Positions 51,348 through 63,480 of a DNA stretch of 64,000 bases are shown here, piece after piece; positions within the stretch are counted from its first letter, which is position 1; each line of letters starts with the position of its first letter. The DNA is from Sphagnum compactum. Its lineage: Eukaryota > Bryophyta > Sphagnopsida > Sphagnales. The notes under the pieces were generated by a model, which was not told where the DNA came from, searched no databases, and was given only the letters and a program-made list of their open reading frames with translations. The stretch is taken from contig OZ234494.1 of the NCBI GenBank assembly GCA_965153455.1, positions 25,845,354 to 25,909,353 on the forward strand, read 5' to 3'. A program made the translations under genes and the position numbers.

Positions 51348-51405
51348 TGGTGCAATGGTTAAGGACTTGCTTTTTAAACATGGAGGTGAGGAGTTCAAAT
51401 CTTCA
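51348..51405 (+). other. tRNA-promoter-like boxes, possible SINE head
   Basis: TGGTGCAATGG at 51348-51358 resembles a pol III A box and GAGTTCAAATC at about 51391-51401 resembles a B box, spaced roughly as in tRNA-derived SINEs. No cloverleaf folds, so this is not a working tRNA gene. Confidence 0.3.
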
Positions 51406-54400
51406 CACTTGCACTTTAAGTTGGTGGGTTTATGTGGTTTAAGTTTGTAACTTAACTTAATCTAGTTTTGGGTTCTTAAGTGTTTGGAATAAGTTTTTAG
51501 CTTAATTTAGTTATGAATTAGGAAGTTAGCTTAGTGGATTAACTATTAGTGAATTCACTTATTTGTAGCAATTGGTTCCCATTCACTAAAGGGTTGGCCA
51601 CTTTCATTTTTTAAACGTAAATTTGTCCAAGTTTGTTCAAAATGTAGTGAAACAAAATGAACTTGGAACACATATTAGTGTAGTCATTAATGATGCCTAA
51701 GTAAATTAAATAGTTGAAGTTAATTAATTGAAGCTATGTTTTTAAATTAGCTTTTAAAGTTTTTTGCTTAAGTTTAATCAAGGTACTTAACCTAGCCTTC
51801 CTAGCCTAGGTTAAACTAGGTAGTTAAATAAACAAGTAGGAAGGGTAGGTTATAATATGTAGTTATTTTAATTATTTAGGTTAGATAGTTATGTTAGGTA
51901 TGTTTTACATGATGATTGCAATCATGGAAAATACAGCTGCTAATAGCATTCGAGATTGTGACCACATCAATGACGCGTGCTAAAAACAATGTGCTCACTT
52001 TGATTACATGGCAATGTAGTCATATGTGGCATGAATGACAATTACAGCTTTAGTCCTAAATATCATGTTTTAACATAATGTTAAAAAAACAATCATTACA
52101 TTTAAGTTTGATTTTGTGAACTAAACATGTAAAATTGTATAATTAATCACAATCATTTGTGTAACGATAATGTGCAAAGCCATAATACGATCATGTCATT
52201 TAAAGGAAAGGTTATAAAAAGTGTTGGGCAAGTATTAGAATTTTACACAAAGTAAATTGATCTTGGTATGCCCAATGTCATTGAGATGGGGTGCAAGTAA
52301 GTATGATCAAAATAAGTACAAATTCTATATAAAAACCAAAAACATGACCATGAGTATAAATCTAACATTAATCTTAGTTATTAAAAACTTGATACCTAAG
52401 GTGTATTGACCTTGGTCTTGGTATGTCTTTGTGATAATTGAAAAATATCAAATTGAGTAACACATTAAATCTCTCGCTTTTAAATGAAGTTTAACGACAA
52501 TCTCTTTCCTCATTATTTAGAACACAACACTAATTCGCATTTTGCAACATCACCCCTTTCCTTATTACTCGTTATTAATCACCTAACTTTAATGAGAAAT
52601 ACCTAAGACCTTGGTTTGCATTACAAAGCAAGCTCCTAAATATCAAAGGAAATACCTAAGACTTAGGTGTAATTCACTAAAACAAAGTTCTAGGTTTGAG
52701 CACTAATCATAGTATAGTGGATGCCAAGACCGGGTTGGTTTGTTATGAGTTAAGATATAGCAAATGCAAAGATGAAACTCATCTAAATATGAGCTTGGGT
52801 ATTGACAAGGCTTTATACTAAATTGGCATGGGTTTTAGTACTAAGGCTTATAGCCAAATGGGTTGTTTATTATACCCCTATATACTTGCACAACATGATT
52901 ATAAGGTACCATTTTGTATCTTAAATAACCCAAGTCTTCTCGAGTGCACGTTGCAAACATTTGATTAAAGACTAACAACACCATAATGCCAAAACATGTT
53001 TTTTTACAATTGATCATTTTTAATTGTAATCGTCTTTTTACATGTGGTTGCCGCCACCCCAACATAATTTACAATATTTGTCTTCAAACATCCACATGAT
53101 CTAAGTCCTTCCAATCACAACAAAAAACACAATACCACAAATCCTACATTCCCAAAGGATGGAACTACTTGTGTTGAATACATTTTGATAAAAAAATGCA
53201 TATCTAAAATTGGATTTCAAATATATTATTCATTGAATGTGTAAAAGTCAAAATCCCCCCCTTTTTGCTTAAAAGAACTTGTCTGGGTTAAAAGGAGCCA
53301 TTTTAGTTTTAACAAATTGGTGCTAAAATTCCACTTTGGCTAGGTTTGCCCAACAACTACAACAAGAGTCTACCACTCCATTTGCCATCAACGATGTTCA
53401 ATGAACAAGTATGATGCCACGCGACACCCATAACATTGATCCATATTGCCAAGTTTGTACTCAATTTTTGTAACTAAAAAGGGCATCATATCATCCCATC
53501 ATGGATTCACAACCATGGCGGATATGATTACAATGTTGTAAAACCTTACATATTTAAAAGTAAGTGATCCCTACTTCATTTACTTTCTAGGAACTGGGAG
53601 CTCCATATTCTTTTTAGATGCTAGAGATTGTGATGTAAGAGTTTACAAATGTTTTCTAAAACTAAAATCAAGTGACACTCGCAAGTCACAATTGAATTTG
53701 TTTTTGGCTTTCGTATTTACTTTCTAGCTTTTGACACGATTTTATAATTTTTATTAAAAAGTCCTCTTCTTGCTTTACCTTGCTTGTCATGTTTTCTATG
53801 AAGATTAATTTGTAGCTAATATGTACTTATATGGATATCTAATTGTAATTAATATATGAGAGTCACTCTCATGCTTGATCTTACATGAAATATAAGCATA
53901 TGACTTTTTAGTTACCATGTATATGTAAACAAAACAATAAAATGTAGTGTCTAAGTTCATGAAGGTCGAAAGATGACACTTGGGCGCAAATGTTCTCAAA
54001 CCTTACAAGAATGATTGATTCACCAACAACTTGCCATTCAATAATAACAAAAAATAACAAATCCCATATTAAAACATTAGAATGACAACAACACTACACC
54101 CAAAAAAATTAAATCAATACAACAACACAACATCATAACCTCATGCACAAATTCAAAATCTTGCCAAAGAACATCCATGCATTAGTATGAAACAACCATT
54201 TCAACACAAAACAACAAATCCAAAAAAATGCATATAAAAATTGTTTAATTGCTAACAACTTACCATGTAGAAATGAGAAAAAACAACAAACTCCCAAAAT
54301 AAAACATCATAACATCACAAAAACAAGTAATTTTTTATAGGAAAAAATCACAATGTTAGACAACAAAAAATTCAAGCATTTAATAGATCTTAAACACTTT

Positions 54401-55918
54401 TCACCCAAAAAAATCAACATCAAATGTCCAAAATAATAAACTACCAACCAAAACCCATAGGCTAAAATTAAAACTCACCACTCCAACATACATAACCAAA
54501 TATTTAAACAAGATGTAAAAATAAACTTAATCCCAAATTTTTTTTGTGTAAAAACTTAACCATTTATTTGAAACCTAAACTCAATTTTGTTTTGAAACTA
54601 TGCCTTTCTGTCTTATTTTTATGCACTTTTGACAACTTCAAAATACTTACCTTGTCAACTGCATGGATAACATAAATAGAAGAATAATTCATGATGAGTT
54701 GTTGGTCCACAAAGACAATTATGCCAATGATTTGGTAATGAAATTGTGTGAAATTCATTTTTCATAGGTTCATAATTTTTGCACATAAATGTTGTGTGTT
54801 TAAAACACATATGAAACACATAAAAGTAGGATAAAAGATGTCATTCAACATGAATAACTATATGGAGCCAAATAGTTCCAATGTTATGATGATATGATGT
54901 TATAATTATATGCTCATGACCAAGTATTTGAGCTATTCCAATATTTACCCCAAGTGCTTGTATGTGAAAAAAATTCATCTAGCTCGTATCCTGATTTAAA
55001 AAAGAAAAGAAAAGTTCAAACATGATAGGTTTGGGTATTCCCAAGCATTGACCTAACATTCATGAATGTAATTATGTGTAATTAATCCATACTCCCCCTC
55101 GCCCCCTTCCTTTTTTTGAGTTAATAATAATAATTGGGTAGTTGTTGGAAGATCACAATGGACCACAAAGTGAAAAGAAACATATTAATTAAAATTACCA
55201 AAGAGGAGTAACCAACCCCTAGGCTCCATTACGTAATGAAATTCAATAATCATATAATGACTTTGTAATGGAAGATGATGCAAAGGAAATTGTGAAATGA
55301 CTTAGTAAATATATAAACATTTTCACAAATAGGTGATATAATCACAAAACATGTAAAACATATAGAATAATTTATAGCATACATAGTGTGCATGTCTTTC
55401 CTTCTCTTCTATAATATCATAGCCTAGGGTTAATTTCCACATTGATAAGTCGAATAGTTATTTTTTTCAAAAAATGAATTTGTTTTTAACTTTTGAATTA
55501 TATATATACATATATTCCATCATTTACTATAATATTGTGATACAAGTTCTGAAATTATTTGAATGTAGCCTATGATAATTATGTTGATTTTCAACATGTC
55601 AACTTCATATTTTTTCATTGAATAAAAATCATTTCACTATTTTGAGGATTATTTAATGACGAAACTAACCTTAGGGTAAGGTATTTTCATCTCTTAAGTT
55701 AAAACTAATCAATTGTGTATGAACTTTTAAAAAATGAACATGATTTATTTTGTACTACTTGAGTGATTGTACACAACATTTGTTACTCATTTGAAAAAGT
55801 AGGGATACACATCTCATATGTTGATTATTTATTATTGTAATGATAAAATGACAATTTTTTTTTTAAAGATTTTATTATTAAGAAACATATAAATGCATTT
55901 TCATCATACCTAACCCCT

Positions 55919-55956
<38 letters not shown>

Positions 55957-56123
55957 ATATCAATAAACATTTTATAAAAAATATAAACGTAATGCCAAAA
56001 ATGCATTACATGTACCTTTCATACATGCGACAATCCACAATATAATCCTTGGTTTGTCAAACGGTCATCAAATGTGAAAGCATCATGTGATGCATTTTGA
56101 AATTGAAAAAATTGAAAAAAAAG
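51406..56123. other. AT-rich intergenic DNA
   Basis: No gene is supported in 4.7 kb. AGGTTAAACTAGG-type sequence recurs at 51780-51910. A 74-codon minus-strand frame at 52841-53065 and others of similar length show no known motif. An (AT)16 run lies at about 55921-55952. Confidence 0.6.
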
Positions 56124-57254
56124 TCATAATATAGGATTTAACTTTGGCTCATAACACACACCTGCATCTACATATTCCTCTGAATCAAAACTAAATGGAA
56201 ACCTTGTGAGTTCTTCCCAAGAATGTTGGGATGCATTGTAAACCACAAGTTGATGGAAAAATGAAATATAAATACACTTTTCATGTGCAACACAATTTGT
56301 CGTTGAACACTTCCACCAATCATCTGACCTATGATAAGGTTCTTTTGTTATTTTCACCCAATCATGTCCTAATTCTTTGAATTCAAAAATATCTACTATA
56401 CGATCATGAATTTTTTCTCCATAGACACATTTTTGGACAACTACACAAAGATTACTCTTGAGAAAAACAATGTTGGGAGTTGCAACAATTCGCACATTAT
56501 TGGACAAAGTTAGGTTTGGAAGCAACAAGACGTCATCCCTCCACATTGCATTTGCCACGTCATATTTTAACACTACAAAAGGTGTTCGAGCATCGATAGG
56601 CAAAATGTGTGCTAACCAATAAATGATCCCATCACAAAAGATGCTTCGATGGGTAACATCATCTTCAACTTCAATAGAAGCATTGATTTTTCCAGTGAAT
56701 GCCCAAGCACCTATTGATGAATCATACATTGTTCTCTTCCCATGGTCAGATTCTTGATAGTGGAAAGTTTTGCCGGCAACAATAATTTTGTAATGTCTTG
56801 TGGAAGGGTCAACCACCATATGCACTGCAAATGTTTGCCAACATCTAACCAAGTTCTCAGGGCAAGGTAAGTTTTTCCAAACATTCAACATTGGATCCCA
56901 AACCACTAAACCATTAAACCCCGATTTCATGAAACATAAAAGCCCTCCATCTCCCGCAACTACTAACCTAGTTATGGATAAGTCTTGCAAAGGAACAATT
57001 GGCATCGAATGCCATTGTTGAGATGATATACTATAAGCTTTACATGTTCTATATCCTTTCACAGCAACACAAAAGGGGAAATATAAGTCTTTTGATCGTT
57101 GTGTCAAAATCCATAGGTTTTGGAACCCTGGTGACAAGATAATCGCCTTCCATTTTTTGCAAATTACACAAGCATGATGAAGGTTTCTTAAAGATAACCA
57201 TACCAATATTTTTTCCAACATTTCATCAGGTATTGTTGGCCATTGTGCATCCAT
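56124..57254 (-). CDS. F-box protein with F-box-associated or kelch-like C-terminal region
   Basis: It is a single-exon gene of 376 residues. The frame is open for 50 codons upstream but contains no ATG there, so I start at 57254, where ATGGATGCACAATGG sits in a good context and puts the F-box at the very N-terminus, as is usual. The F-box runs from about residue 5 to 48 (TIPDEMLEKILVWLSLRNL, then CVICKKWKAIILSPGFQNLW). The rest has repeated W/F-containing strands (LVVWDPMLNVWKNLP, GAWAFTG, HQLVVYNASQHSWEELTRFP) typical of kelch or F-box-associated beta-propellers. Such proteins are substrate receptors of SCF ubiquitin ligases through SKP1. The substrate is unknown. No frame damage is seen, although flanking DNA is AT-rich and the gene itself is fairly AT-rich. 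No close orthologue is named with confidence. Confidence 0.88.
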   Translation of the reverse strand: MDAQWPTIPDEMLEKILVWLSLRNLHHACVICKKWKAIILSPGFQNLWILTQRSKDLYFPFCVAVKGYRTCKAYSISSQQWHSMPIVPLQDLSITRLVVAGDGGLLCFMKSGFNGLVVWDPMLNVWKNLPCPENLVRCWQTFAVHMVVDPSTRHYKIIVAGKTFHYQESDHGKRTMYDSSIGAWAFTGKINASIEVEDDVTHRSIFCDGIIYWLAHILPIDARTPFVVLKYDVANAMWRDDVLLLPNLTLSNNVRIVATPNIVFLKSNLCVVVQKCVYGEKIHDRIVDIFEFKELGHDWVKITKEPYHRSDDWWKCSTTNCVAHEKCIYISFFHQLVVYNASQHSWEELTRFPFSFDSEEYVDAGVCYEPKLNPIL

Positions 57255-58264
57255 AAAACCAACTTTTCCATCATCAATTTGATTGTTCACTTCATCATGA
57301 GAACCCCGCCAAAAGACTTTGCAATGTTTATGTTTGATGTTTGCACTCTTGGGATGAATGTTTGTTGAATCTTCAAAAACATCTAACGATGGGGGATATA
57401 TCAAAATATGTTCTTAAGATAATTGACTTCAATTTAAATGCTTGATTAATGTATTCCAAATTTTTTAAAAAATTGCATGTTATTTTCTCTGGAAGCAAAA
57501 TTGAATGTTTGTCCAACATTAGAACAAAAGAAATCACACTAGTTCAAAAGTATTTTTTCAAGTAGAATAGCATGAAATCTACACATTCTCTTGCAATCGA
57601 CACAAAAAGGTGATAATTCATGAAAATTATTTTGAAATTACCCTCTTTGTCGTAGCAACACCAACAATTGTCCCATGGCAATATTTGATTGATTTTAGAA
57701 ATGACGGATCCCATATGATGAAAAAGTATAACTATATTACAATGTATAAGTTGTTGTGCCTATGGTCTTTAGGCTTGTTGCATAAAAGAAAATATCAGCC
57801 CTAGTTCCATTTGGGTGGGTGTGATGTTTTTTGAGTTTAAATTCAAAGTTCATGTGCAACCAAACTTTTTGCATTTTTCTGCTGAAGGACTCAACCCAAT
57901 ATGAAAGGAGAAATGTCTGAACCCCCCACCCTTGGATGGTGCATTCACAAGAAATGTCAACAATTCAAATATGTTAGTTGTAACTTGTGATGAAATTACA
58001 TTTATGGATGGAACTTGACCATGGTCCAACAAAAGATTGTAATTGTTATAAATTACATTCTTATGAACTTAGTGGAAATGTGATAATTGATTTTCTAAAT
58101 TACATAAATTTTGAAATTTTTTGGGTCATAGTGGGGTAATCAAATTTCCACATCACAAGAGATTATTCACAACTGTGAATTGTAGACTAGACATCCACCA
58201 AAAACAAATTACAATGAAGCACAAAGTTCTTAAGAAATTCTAATATTGTAGTACCTTGGCCATT
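57255..58264. other. Upstream region of the F-box gene
   Basis: It should contain the promoter. The open frame continues to 57404 without a start codon and is taken as leader. No other gene or repeat is evident. Confidence 0.5.
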
Positions 58265-58269
58265 TCAAC

Positions 58270-59089
58270 TGTCGCAACCCCACTTTGGCCAAGTGTGGGG
58301 GTGAAGCCCAACACTTGGAAAAGTTGGAGGTTTGGAGTCCTCCGGGACTCCCGAATGTTCAGAGCTCGACAGCAAGGCCCAAAACACCTCGCATTGAGGT
58401 GTTCTTGGTGTCATTGGAAAGGTCTTGAAACGTAGATATCGAAAATGTCCTCGCATTGGTCATTTGGGCTCCTGCAGCCCAAGTTATGGGCAAAAGAAGG
58501 GCCGGGAGTCAAACTGGCAGTTTGACTCCCGACCACTAAAAGTCGGGAATCGACCTCTTCCCGACATCCGATTTGAGAGTGCGACATGGCGTTGGAAAGA
58601 TCTCGACGAGGGCTACAACTTCGGTTTAGACCTCGTGGCGATCGAACTTTGCAGTCGGGAGTTATGGCCGTTCAAAGTTTCGGGAGTCCAGCCGGGACAA
58701 TTTCGGGACTTCATTTCGGGAGTCCCAACAAAATGTGCCATTTGGATGTAGCCTCCACGGCGAGCTGCAGAGATAACTATAAGGGGGAAGGTGGTGGCTT
58801 CCCCCGAGTCCGGGCCGTGGTGAGTCTTGTGTGTCCAAGTGCCCGTGGCAAGTCCCAACACCAAAGGGTGTCCCGAATGCTAAACTAACCTCCCGTGGTT
58901 GGTTTTTGGATGCAGATTCAAGCTTGATCATCTAGTCCCTCTTCCTAATCTAATCCCGGGGCTTCCAACTCGACCCCCTACCCCTTTCTAGAGTTGGAAG
59001 TCGGGAGCGAGCCTTTTGGTCCCAACTTTCCGCAACTTCACATTGGTGAACCCTCAAGTGGGTTCACCCCGGGACCAAGGAACGCGTCA
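58270..59089 (+). mobile_element. Solo LTR of a gypsy-like element with 5-bp target duplication
   Basis: An 820-bp GC-rich block begins TGTCGCAACC and ends ACGCGTCA, with the expected TG...CA ends. TCAAC directly precedes it (58265-58269) and directly follows it (59090-59094), a perfect 5-bp target duplication. No primer site, polypurine tract or pol sequence is attached, so it is a solo LTR left by recombination. A CTATAAGGGG at about 58776 could be the TATA region, which would make the plus strand the sense strand. Short frames inside (58425-58888) are chance. Confidence 0.82.
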
Positions 59090-59094
59090 TCAAC

Positions 59095-60333
59095 ACATGT
59101 CGGTTGAATAATTAATTAATTTTGAAACATTTGATTTCAACAACTGCAATATTTCTAAATATCCACTATTTCCCTTCACAATATTTTTTGGATTTTCCTT
59201 CACAATAATTTTTGAAAATTTCAACAATTCTGAAAATAATATAATTAGTGTTGAACTGGCCAAGGTACTAAGGTATGAACTATGGTAGTGTAGCAGCACA
59301 AAGATGTAAAGATAAGATGAAACCAAGTGATGTGCAATAAAATGAAGCAATTTGTTGATTAAAAAAAAAACCACCATCTTAAAGGAAAAAAATCACTCAA
59401 GATATGTTGTTTCATACTCAATAATTTGGCACATTAGGGTAATTAGCTCATTTAGTAGCATTTCATTTACACAAGTGTGAATGGTTCAATCCACTATTAT
59501 CCAATGGTTTCCATTACATATTTGCAATTGTAAACTAGATTTAGCATATGAATAAATTCACTAATTTGATTAATCGTGATCAAACTTCTATGATATTGAG
59601 AACCATGGGAGGTGGTAGGGGGAATGATTTTAAGAAAACAACCACCAGCTCAATTCACATGCTAAATAAATGAAGGCTAAATACTCCAAAAAAACAAAGA
59701 AAAGGAACAACCGAAGAAGCCATAAGAAGTGACAAATGCAAAGAAAAAGAAACCAATAATATATGTGTTCTTTTCTTCCGGTTTTTTGCTTTTCACAGCT
59801 TTTTCTTTGCATCTTTTTAGGCAAAACAAAAACAGAAAACGTTTTTACTTCCTACCAATTGGAATTCTCAAGATTTAAACTTTGAACATATTGAAGTTGG
59901 CAAGCAGACCCTTCCACTTGGTTACCACCACATAGACAGAAGGTGATTAAGACCTTCTAAAGATAATCCCTACTAATGTGTCTGCAAGCATCTAGTTCCT
60001 TCCCATTCTTGTGATGAAATTTGATCTGACCCAGGTTGAAGTCTTTGCAACTGTCTGAAAGGGGAACTCCAGGTGGTGAGAAATATCCCAGACTTTAGGA
60101 CCCATATGCTTCAAACACTGCAACAAATTTCCCAAACAGAATGTGCATCCGCATCATTTCAATGCAAGCCCAAATCCAAAATTTTTGTCCACGATTTAAT
60201 CCACAGTTGAAAGACTTACTCTGCTATCACCCTAAAACCACCTCTCCATGTGGACCCAATTCCTACTCAAACTCAATACAAAGCCACATATCCACTACTT
60301 CATATGGTTAGGTGACTGGAAAGCAGGTCCATC
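59095..60333. other. Region between the solo LTR and the RRP40 gene
   Basis: AT-rich, no gene supported. A tRNA-like relic at about 59443-59492 has an A-box-like TAGCTCATTTAG and a perfect B box GGTTCAATCC, without pairing acceptor arms. The last few hundred bases should hold the RRP40 3' untranslated region. Confidence 0.5.
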
Positions 60334-63300
60334 CTATTGACTTTTTTGCAACAACTTTTGGACCATGATATGTTGCTGTGTTGCTGTTAAAAACTCAGAG
60401 TTCAAAATTGCATTGGAAACAAGGATGGTGGTGGCCGTTGTTGCTGCATTCACCTGCAGATCACACAGCATATAAGAAGATTTTTTTTGTTCAGGTCCCT
60501 GAAGTCTTCAATTGAATGCCAATAACAGACCTCCTTCAACTTTTGGAACATATCAACTTCTAAGAATTCTCTACAACAATCAGCCATGTTCCAAGCCCAT
60601 GACACTCCAAAAAAAGTCATGACAACCTATAAACAATAGCACATTTCCAGATGATGTGTGCAAATTACCCAAACACGGCCATTCATGCCAACCGCAATCT
60701 CAAAGGACAAGGATTTGCCAAGAGCTTCCAATACAGGACATGTCGGTTTACTAAGCAACCTGCCACAATCATTCCCGTCCCATGTACAACAGATTTATGT
60801 GTTATGAGTTACATTGCAGTTGTATGTCTCAAGGTTGGCCTAACTGCCATCAGTACATCCACAAATTTCTCTATTTCTTTACTGCATGACATTTGTTGGT
60901 ATTTCCATATTTTCAAAACTACTTGCTGACCATGCAATTGACCTGCTCTCAAGCAGAAGAAATTCCTGATCATATTTGCAAAATGAGGCCCCATGCAGCA
61001 ACAACATGATTGGCAGTAGCAGAAACTTACACTCGAGCAAGTCCAGTAGAGCACTCGAAGATGTAACCACCATTTAAAGGACCAAACCCTGCAGCTTTGC
61101 CACTGGCTGCAGTGCACACAGATGACAAATGCTTTACAAAAAGTATCAGAAAACTGAAAAGCAAATCTTACTCAAATGCCATAAGAGAAGAAAAAAGAAA
61201 GAACATCCACTTTCCATGGGATTAGTCTCCTAACATAACTGAGCATTAGTTAAAAAGTCAGTTCCTTCACAACAATTCAAAGTCCACACAAATTCTGGCA
61301 GGGATGGAAACACACCATCAGTACAACATAGCTCAGGGTCAATATCCCGATGGGCCTCGACAACACGGGCATAAAGCGCTGCCCCAACCTGGCTCCAGAT
61401 CCAAGTCCATTACAATAGCAATGTCTATATGTCAGACAGCTACACCTGAGAAATTTTTTAGTCTCACAAGGAAATCTGCATGGTTTCCTCAAAGCCTGCT
61501 GCGGTGAGCTTGAAACATGATATAACATATCCACCCACACAGCAATAGTTTTGGGATGCAGTTTGCTGGAAGATTCAGTTCATCTTAAGAACTCTATTAC
61601 ATGCTTTGCACAAGGAAAGCCACTGTTCAAACGACAGCTAACCTGCCTGCAGGTTAGGAGTGTTGCGACGAGTGGCCCCCTCAAAAGCCAACATTGGAAG
61701 TGATGCATAAGTAGGGCCACCGATATCGACCACAAACATCTGCCCCACAACAAACAATAGCATCACTCTGGAGCACAAAAACACAAAAGATATGTATCCA
61801 CCACCACTCTCTCCAAGATCCCACCAGCCAAAAATACTATATGATGTAGCAAATCACTTGACTGGTGACCCCAAAATTTACTGTCAGAATAGCTTCTATA
61901 GCCCAAACTGCATTCACATTGTTTTGAGTGTTGGTACATTTTGTCACCAGTTAGTGCAAAGCTTCTGTTCCACAAAAAACTAGAAGGCCAGGGAAAGATC
62001 AGGAAGCAAACCTCAAAACGACGGTCCACCACAATGCCTAGCACAATATCCTCGGTATTTGGTATGTACTGAGATCCAAAAACTCTGTATCAGTTGACTA
62101 GCATATTGGAGAGCAATAAAGATTGAAACAAATGCCCTGTGGTTGCTCAGGGACTGCCTCACTTGGAGATCCCTAGCAGAATCAAGTTCTTCTATATATA
62201 AATGACTGCAATTGTGCATATGAAACTGTATAGGAGTGGCATTATTGTGATATACTATTGCTTGAAAACCACTCAAACAAAGCGGTTTGTTGACACAAGC
62301 TCAAATCTGCCATGTCACAAAATGGACAGCAGGCAGGATACCCGTTTTTGCGATCCCTCGACCCAGTATTTATTGGGCTTCTTGAACTGAAGTCTGCCGA
62401 CTTTTGTCATGGCGATATTGTCGCCATCCTGTAAACATGAATCCACTCCTCCCACTAAATCACCGTCGACCACATGAACCAAACATGGAATTTCAAACAG
62501 ATTTGACTTCAATAAAACCTTCATACTTTCTCTCCTCCTGCAGTAAACAAGTCAGAAGCCCTGTGGGGTGATCCTCAAGGGGGGAAGCATTTCAGGAGTG
62601 AAAGAAAGAGAGGCATATACCTGGCGCAGGCCACTGCCCAACCGCAGTACATTACTAGCTTTTGTCAAATCCAGCACTACATCTCCTGGAGCCTGATGCC
62701 ACAAAATCCCCAAGAGGACAAAATGTTCTTAAAATCAAAAGCAGGACACTCTTTTACAAATGAAAAAAAATTGCTTCAATGCATCATCACTGGTTTGGAG
62801 TTGCCACATCCACTCTTATGAAAGCTGTAAATTACACTACACAGTGGCAACATTGAAGACAGGGCTTGGAGCTTCTTTATTACAAGCAATTCGGCATCAA
62901 CTCTTACAAAAAACCCTAAACACATTATGCGGTGGTGACATTACAGACTGGGGTTGGGAGCTTCAGCATTATAAGCAATGCGGCAGTGACATTACAGACT
63001 GGGGTTGCGAGCTTCAGCATTACAAGCAATTCAGCATCAACTATTACAAAAACCCTAAATACACAATGCAGCAGCAACATAACAGACTGGGGTTGGAGCT
63101 TCAGTATTACAAGCAATTCGGCATCAAAGCTAATGAAAAACCTAAATACACAATGCAGCAGTGACATTACAGACTGGGGTTGGAGCTTCAGTAGTACAAG
63201 AAATTCGGCATCAACTCTTAGGAAAAAACCTAAATATACAATGTAGCGGCGACATTACAGACTGGAGTTGAAGCTTCAGTATGACAAGCAATTCGGCTCT

Positions 63301-63480
63301 TCAACAAAAACCACGAGCAATTCGGCGCTTCAACAAAAACCACGGCAGCTAGCTAGCTTTCCGATTGAAATTCAAAGAATCAAATGCAAAGAGGAGAAAG
63401 CAAACCATAATTCTGTTCACGAAGGGAGAACCAGCTCCAGGTACACTGCTCTCCACATCCATGGCCTCTTCCTTCTTCAT
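60334..63480 (-). CDS. RRP40: Exosome complex subunit RRP40 (EXOSC3)
   Basis: It is a cap subunit of the RNA exosome, acting in rRNA processing and RNA decay in nucleus and cytosol. Nine exons (minus strand): 63480-63406, 62692-62621, 62428-62342, 62068-62012, 61739-61647, 61388-61316, 61106-61031, 60759-60669, 60453-60334, giving 247 residues (plant relatives about 240). Landmarks are [26 protein letters not shown], the S1-type core [11 protein letters not shown]...[38 protein letters not shown], and [11 protein letters not shown]. The KH-like domain has the family's GxNG motif (VGMNGRVW). Intron 5 has a GC donor (CAG|GCAGGT); the alternative GT four bases on breaks the frame. Intron 1 is filled by an 88-bp minisatellite. 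I start at ATG 63480, a little upstream of a second ATG six codons on. The identification is firm. Confidence 0.95.
62857..63340. repeat. 88-bp minisatellite in intron 1 of RRP40
   Basis: Units starting AGACTGGGGTTG and containing GAGCTTCAG(C/T)ATTACAAGCA, ATTCGGCATCAAC and AAACCCTAAATACACAATG begin at about 62857, 62945, 62996, 63084, 63171 and 63259. Spacing is 87-88 bases except one unit shortened to 51. The array takes up most of the 713-base intron. Confidence 0.88.

Noticed and set aside
55921-55952. (AT)16 run as an origin or matrix site
   Set aside because: Simple dinucleotide runs are common in AT-rich plant DNA and no other signal supports a function.
57255-57404. Fifty extra N-terminal codons for the F-box protein
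   Set aside because: The open frame upstream of 57254 has no ATG and the F-box is normally close to the N-terminus.
62857-63340. CRISPR-like array
   Set aside because: Units are contiguous repeats without unique spacers, within a plant intron.
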